In this document: in pieces, positions 60,183 to 64,000 of the stretch
Layout of the letters: each line of letters starts with the position of its first letter
Numbering within the stretch: the first letter of the stretch is position 1
Assembly (NCBI GenBank): GCA_039029395.1
Contig: JBCCGG010000034.1
Span: forward strand, 1 to 64,000
Direction of reading: 5' to 3'
Length of the DNA stretch: 64,000 nt
Source: JBCCGG01 sp039029395
Lineage (GTDB): Bacteria > Pseudomonadota > Alphaproteobacteria > Kiloniellales > JAKSDN01
Translations under genes and position numbers: made by a program
Notes under the pieces: model-generated
The model's database searches: none
What the model saw: the letters and a program-made list of their open reading frames with translations, nothing else
Told to the model about the DNA's origin: nothing

Positions 60183-61898
60183 ATGGATGACGCTGGTGAT
60201 CGGCCTTGGCTCTCGGCCTATCCCGAACATATAGCGTGGGACGCACCGCTCCCTTTGGCGCCCGTAACCGATGGATTCGACCGGACCGTCGAAAAGTTTT
60301 CAAACCGACCCTGCCTGAACTTTCTCGGCAAGAGCTATAGCTATCAGGACGTTGACAACTTGGTGCGTCGCGCGGCCAAGGGCTTTCAGGCGCTCGGCGT
60401 CAAGCGTGGAGTCAAGGTCGGCTTGCTGTTGCCTAACACGCCCTACGCGGTGATCTCCTTTTACGCGATCCTCAAGGCGGGTGGCACGGTGGTTAATATG
60501 AACCCTCTGTACACCGCAGAGGAGATCGAGCACCTGGTCGCCGACTCCGGCGCTAGGATCGTGGTCACGCTGGATCTGCGCCTCATGCTGCCCAAGGTCT
60601 CGGCGGCGCTTGAGGCGACTAGCCTGGAAAAGGTCGTTGTCTGCCACATGGCGGACATCCTTCCGTTTCCGAAGAATTATCTCTTTGCCGTTGCCCGGCG
60701 CGGCGAGGTCGCGCGCGTGCCGAAGGATGGTCTCCACATCCTGTGGTCCTCGGTCATCGACAATGACGGCGCCTATCAGCCGGTCGAGCTCAGTTTGGCC
60801 GACGACATCGCGGTGCTGCAGTACACCGGCGGCACCACCGGCGTACCCAAGGGCGCCATGCTGAGCCACGGCAATATCGCGGCCAATGCCAACCAGCTTC
60901 TGGCCTGGTGTCCGCGTGTGATTGAAGGAGAGGAGCGGATAGTTGGCGTCTTGCCGTTGTTCCACGTCTTTGCCATGACCGTGGTGATGAACGTCGGCAT
61001 CCTGGGGGGCGCCGAGATTCTGCTTATGCCGCGTTTCAAAGTCGAGGATCTGCTCAAGCTGATAGATAGCAAGCAACCGACGATCTTTCCGGGCGTTCCG
61101 ACGATCTTTACCGCGATCAATAATTTCGAGGGCCTTGACCGCTACGATCTCTCCTCTCTCAAGTTCGCGATATCGGCCGGCGCCGGCTTGCCGATTGAGG
61201 TCAAGCTTGATTTCGAGCGTTTGACCGGCTGCATGCTGGTCGAGGGCTATGGGCTCAGCGAAACCTCGCCGGCGGCGACCTGTAACCCCTTCGGCGGTCA
61301 AATCAAGGCCGGCTCGATCGGCCAACCGCTGCCTGGCACGGACGTTCAGATGCGCGACCTAGACGACCCTTCGCACCCAGTGCCGCTTGGCGAGAAGGGC
61401 GAGATCTGCATCAGGGGCCCACAGGTTATGCCGGGATACTGGAATCGGCCGGATGCAACAGCCGATGTCATGGTTGGCGATTTCCTGCGCACGGGCGATG
61501 TCGGCATAATGGACGACGAGGGCTTTTGCTTCCTGGTCGACCGCATCAAGGACGTAATCATCTCGGGCGGCTACAAGGTCTATCCGCGCACCATCGAGGA
61601 GGCGATCTACCGCCACGAAGGAGTGGCCGAAGCGACGGTGATCGCCGTGCCGGACGACTACCGGGGCGAGGCTGCCAAGGCCTTCGTCAAGCTCAAGGAC
61701 GGCGTGTCCTTGGGCGCCGAGGAACTGGTCGATTTCCTCAAGGACAAGCTCTCGCCGATCGAGATGCCGGACCAAATTGAGTTCCGCGACGAGTTGCCCA
61801 AGACGCTGATCGGCAAGCTCTCGAAGAAAGAGCTGGTCGCCGAGGAGCGAGCAAAATACGAAGCAGCAAAGGTGGAGGCGCAAGAACCTTCTACGTAG
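60183..61898 (+). CDS. fadD: Long-chain-fatty-acid-CoA ligase
   Basis: 571 aa ANL-superfamily adenylating enzyme. The P-loop is LQYTGGTTGVPKGAMLSHGN. The fatty-acid-binding motif is VEGYGLSETSPAATCNPFGG. The hinge and C-terminal catalytic motifs are LRTGDVGIMDDEGFCFLVDR, IKDVIISGGYKVYPRTIEEA and the acetylation-type Lys in KTLIGKLSKKEL. It activates fatty acids with ATP and CoA for beta-oxidation, consistent with FadL before it and a thiolase after it. ATG 60183 is chosen over the longer in-frame start at 60165. Confidence 0.94.
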   Translation: MDDAGDRPWLSAYPEHIAWDAPLPLAPVTDGFDRTVEKFSNRPCLNFLGKSYSYQDVDNLVRRAAKGFQALGVKRGVKVGLLLPNTPYAVISFYAILKAGGTVVNMNPLYTAEEIEHLVADSGARIVVTLDLRLMLPKVSAALEATSLEKVVVCHMADILPFPKNYLFAVARRGEVARVPKDGLHILWSSVIDNDGAYQPVELSLADDIAVLQYTGGTTGVPKGAMLSHGNIAANANQLLAWCPRVIEGEERIVGVLPLFHVFAMTVVMNVGILGGAEILLMPRFKVEDLLKLIDSKQPTIFPGVPTIFTAINNFEGLDRYDLSSLKFAISAGAGLPIEVKLDFERLTGCMLVEGYGLSETSPAATCNPFGGQIKAGSIGQPLPGTDVQMRDLDDPSHPVPLGEKGEICIRGPQVMPGYWNRPDATADVMVGDFLRTGDVGIMDDEGFCFLVDRIKDVIISGGYKVYPRTIEEAIYRHEGVAEATVIAVPDDYRGEAAKAFVKLKDGVSLGAEELVDFLKDKLSPIEMPDQIEFRDELPKTLIGKLSKKELVAEERAKYEAAKVEAQEPST

Positions 61899-61938
61899 AG
61901 TTTCCTTCAAGACCCTTCGAACGCTAAAGTGCTGGCCT

Positions 61939-62925
61939 ATGATCGAGCAAACGCATCAAGTCGAGATGGAGGCCTTGATGAAGGAGGCCTCCGAGCTGCT
62001 CGAAGCCGGTAAACCCGAGTTGGCTTTGTCGATCGGCCGTCAAATGGAGAAGCATCGGTTTTCTGGTGGATTCGAGATTCAGGCTCTCGCATATCGGGAA
62101 CTAGGCGATACCGAGAAAGCAATCCAGGTGCTGCGGCAAGGCACCGAGTGTGTCCCGGATGTTTGGGTGCTGTGGAACCTGCTGGGAAACTATCTCTCCG
62201 ATGAGGGATCATTCGATGAGGCCTTGACCGCCTATGACGCAGGGATCGATCGGCCGAACATCTACACCTACTGTCTGCGGGTCAATCGCGCCAACGTAGT
62301 GTGGCGCATGAAGCGGCTGGACGAGGCTGATGCAGATATCGAAGCTCTGCTGAGCGATACAGAATTTGCAACGGCTGATCCAGACCTAAAGCTGTACATA
62401 CATGGGGCGCGGATTGGAATCTTGAACGACCTTGGCCGTCACAAAGAGGCGATCACTTACTTCGAGAGTCTGGCGGATAATCAAGATTGGATTCATTATC
62501 CGGCCGAGGCATCACGGATCGAATCCAAATACGCAACGGCGCTTTGGCACGATGGCCGAGTCGACGAGGCGAGTTCGGTCGTGCGGCGTGCTGTAGGTCT
62601 CGACAAGTCAAATGAGGATGCTCAGTGGTTGATTCGTGAAATACGGCGACAGACCGGGGAGATTGGTTCACAAAGCTTTGAACTGATGATTCACGGACCC
62701 TGGCTCTCCGAGCTTTCTCCTGAATGCGCCGGATGCAAGGGGTTTTACTCCAGTTACTCTGTGGTGGCTGAGACTCTAGATGAGGCATTGGCCTTCGTCC
62801 GTGAGTTTGAGCCAAAGGAGATCCGGGACGCGCTCGAAATCGACGAAGTAAAGCATCAAGAGCCAAGTGACGAGCCAAAAGGCGTTTACTGGACAAGTGG
62901 CTACAGCTTCTATTCGGAAGATTGA
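61939..62925 (+). CDS. TPR-containing protein with unknown C-terminal domain
   Basis: 328 aa, cytosolic. Residues about 10-240 form TPR-like helical repeats (LVLWNLLGNYLSDEGSFDEA-type units, for example VWVLWNLLGNYLSDEGSFDE). The last about 85 residues (LMIHGPWLSELSPECAGCKG through GVYWTSGYSFYSED) form a separate, conserved-looking module with a CxxC pair (C257 and C260). Its base composition is less GC-rich than the neighbours, hinting at a different history. No family name can be given. A transcript shared with fadD is possible (40 bases). Confidence 0.68.
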   Translation: MIEQTHQVEMEALMKEASELLEAGKPELALSIGRQMEKHRFSGGFEIQALAYRELGDTEKAIQVLRQGTECVPDVWVLWNLLGNYLSDEGSFDEALTAYDAGIDRPNIYTYCLRVNRANVVWRMKRLDEADADIEALLSDTEFATADPDLKLYIHGARIGILNDLGRHKEAITYFESLADNQDWIHYPAEASRIESKYATALWHDGRVDEASSVVRRAVGLDKSNEDAQWLIREIRRQTGEIGSQSFELMIHGPWLSELSPECAGCKGFYSSYSVVAETLDEALAFVREFEPKEIRDALEIDEVKHQEPSDEPKGVYWTSGYSFYSED

Positions 62926-62960
62926 GGCAAATGTCACATGTTTTCCTTTTGGTCATATAA

Positions 62961-62989
62961 TTGACGTATACGTCAAGAGTCCTTACATA
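62961..62989 (+). promoter_or_regulatory. MerR-type operator over a sigma-70 promoter
   Basis: TTGACGTATACGTCAA (62961-62976) is a perfect 16-bp palindrome. Its first half doubles as a -35 (TTGACG), with TACATA at 62984-62989 17 bases on. It precedes the MerR gene at 63015. The form recalls LiuR-like sites of alphaproteobacterial catabolic regulators. Confidence 0.72.
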
Positions 62990-63014
62990 GGGCGGGCAAC
63001 TCGGATCGGAGCCG

Positions 63015-63428
63015 ATGGCGCAACTTTATACCGTGAGCGAGCTGGCTGAGCATTTGGGTGTTACGCCGCGGGCGCTCCGATTCTACGAGACCAAGGGCCT
63101 GGTGCGGCCTCAGCGATGCGGTCAGCGCCGGGTCTATACCCATCGGGAGCGCGGCCGTCTGGCGTTGATCCTGCGCGGCAAGCGGCTCGGCTTCTCGCTC
63201 AAGGAAATCGGCGATTGGCTCGATCTCTACGACGCCGATCCAGACCAGCGAGAACAGGTGCAGGTTTTGCTCGAACGGGTACGCGCACGACGGACCGCGC
63301 TCGAAGCTCAACGCGCTGATCTAGACGCGACCTTGGCGGAGCTCAAAGCGATCGAGCATGAAGCGCTCGACCACTTGGGCGGCTGGGACCGTTCCACCAA
63401 CAAAGTGTCATCCTCAGGAGAGACTTGA
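63015..63428 (+). CDS. MerR-family transcriptional regulator (LiuR-like)
   Basis: 137 aa. N-terminal winged HTH: YTVSELAEHLGVTPRALRFY, then ETKGLVRPQRCGQRRVYTHR and GFSLKEIGDWLDLYDADPDQ, followed by a dimerisation coiled coil (about 78-118). It has no C-terminal effector domain and no metal-binding Cys pair, as in short LiuR/HpdR-type regulators of branched-chain or fatty-acid breakdown genes. It lies 4 bases before a thiolase gene and behind a perfect palindrome, so it very likely controls both genes and itself. Confidence 0.9.
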   Translation: MAQLYTVSELAEHLGVTPRALRFYETKGLVRPQRCGQRRVYTHRERGRLALILRGKRLGFSLKEIGDWLDLYDADPDQREQVQVLLERVRARRTALEAQRADLDATLAELKAIEHEALDHLGGWDRSTNKVSSSGET

Positions 63429-63432
63429 AGCC

Positions 63433-64000
63433 ATGGAAAAGAAGGTGGTGCTTGCGGGCTACGTGCGCTCGCCGTTTCACTTCGCCACCAAAGGCGAGTT
63501 GACCAAGGTCCGGCCAGACGAATTGGCCGCCCAAGTTGTGCGCGGCCTTCTGGAGAAGACCGCGGTCGACCCGGCGGCAATCGAGGATCTGATCGTCGGC
63601 TGTGCCATGCCCGAGGGCGAGCAGGGGCTCAACGTCGCCCGTCTGATCGGTTTTCTATCGGACCTGCCGCTGACGGTTGCCGGTGCCACGGTTAACCGCT
63701 TCTGCGGTTCCTCCATGAATGCGGTCCATATGGCGGCAGGGGCGATCCAGATGGATGCCGGCGAAGCCTTCATCTGCGCCGGGGTCGAGTCCATGACCCG
63801 AGTGCCCATGGCGGGATTCAATCCGCTGCTCAATCCGGGACTCGCCGAGCGCTATCCTCAAGCCTACATCTCCATGGGCGAAACCGCCGAGAATGTTGCG
63901 GCCAAGTACCAAATTCCACGCGCCCGACAGGAATCCTTGGCAGTCGACAGTCACAGGAAGGCGGCCGCCGCGCGCGAAGCCGGCAAGTTCCAGGACGAGA
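63433..64000 (+). CDS. Acetyl-CoA acyltransferase (thiolase), 3' end cut by window
   Basis: The first 189 codons of a thiolase, running off the window. The N-terminus is KKVVLAGYVRSPFHFATKGE. The reactive Cys91 lies in TVNRFCGSSMNAVHMAAGAI, followed by ICAGVESMTRVPMAGFNP and ISMGETAENVAAKY. This resembles FadA-type 3-ketoacyl-CoA thiolases, cleaving the last beta-oxidation intermediate. ATG 63433 follows a weak Shine-Dalgarno after the MerR stop. The C-terminal catalytic His and Cys are outside the window. Confidence 0.92.
   Translation, partial: MEKKVVLAGYVRSPFHFATKGELTKVRPDELAAQVVRGLLEKTAVDPAAIEDLIVGCAMPEGEQGLNVARLIGFLSDLPLTVAGATVNRFCGSSMNAVHMAAGAIQMDAGEAFICAGVESMTRVPMAGFNPLLNPGLAERYPQAYISMGETAENVAAKYQIPRARQESLAVDSHRKAAAAREAGKFQDE

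Overview
The window reads as chromosomal DNA of a GC-rich, free-living, Gram-negative alphaproteobacterium. Rhodospirillales-like is my best guess, from an NADP-type Icd, a short Psd next to PssA, FadL/OmpP1, Tat-exported binding proteins and a PEP-CTERM system. This is inferred from gene content only. I saw no tRNA, rRNA, CRISPR array, intact transposase or prophage.

Layout. 1-5.4 kb: a coding-like remnant, an M20 deacylase, a degenerate SNase-fold protein, a family-5 (peptide/opine) binding protein and a divergent HTH regulator. 5.1-15.9 kb: mostly housekeeping and unknown genes: a 30-aa membrane peptide, an outer-membrane barrel, a TerB protein and a DnaQ-like exonuclease sharing one WYL-like module, PaaG, DUF423, two tandem paralogues of unknown function, TusA, a cyclophilin, Icd, a LOG protein, a LysM protein and a GST. 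16-26.7 kb: a decayed TetR-like reading frame with two intact operator-like palindromes, a fatty acid hydroxylase, a Rieske oxygenase, psd-pssA, a DMT exporter divergent from an XRE-cupin regulator with tandem operators, a CDO-like cupin and an RND efflux pair.

27-48.3 kb is the most interesting part. Two paralogous PrsT-type TPR lipoproteins flank a divergent STT3/PglB-like membrane protein. Next come a flavoprotein/glycosyltransferase/GMC oxidoreductase cluster with a convergent desaturase, a PEP-CTERM secreted protein behind a textbook sigma-54 promoter and paired upstream palindromes, the PEP-CTERM-associated acyltransferase, and the PrsK-PrsR two-component pair. PrsR is a sigma-54 activator, so the likely circuit is PrsK to PrsR to the GTGT...ACAC palindromes to the sigma-54 promoter to the PEP-CTERM protein. 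No exosortase (XrtA) lies in the window, so the sorting enzyme and the exopolysaccharide genes must be elsewhere.

48.3-58.5 kb: a three-gene minus-strand unit (redoxin-like/2OG oxygenase fusion, TPR-sulfotransferase, orphan TRAP binding protein), an acidic repeat protein, an MFS transporter divergent from an AraC regulator, a cNMP-FHA fusion, a SleB-type hydrolase and an SpmA-SpmB fusion. 58.7-64 kb: a fatty-acid use region (FadL, acyl-CoA ligase, a TPR protein, a MerR regulator with a perfect palindrome, and a thiolase cut by the window end).

All calls come from reading sequence and recalling family motifs. No database search was run.
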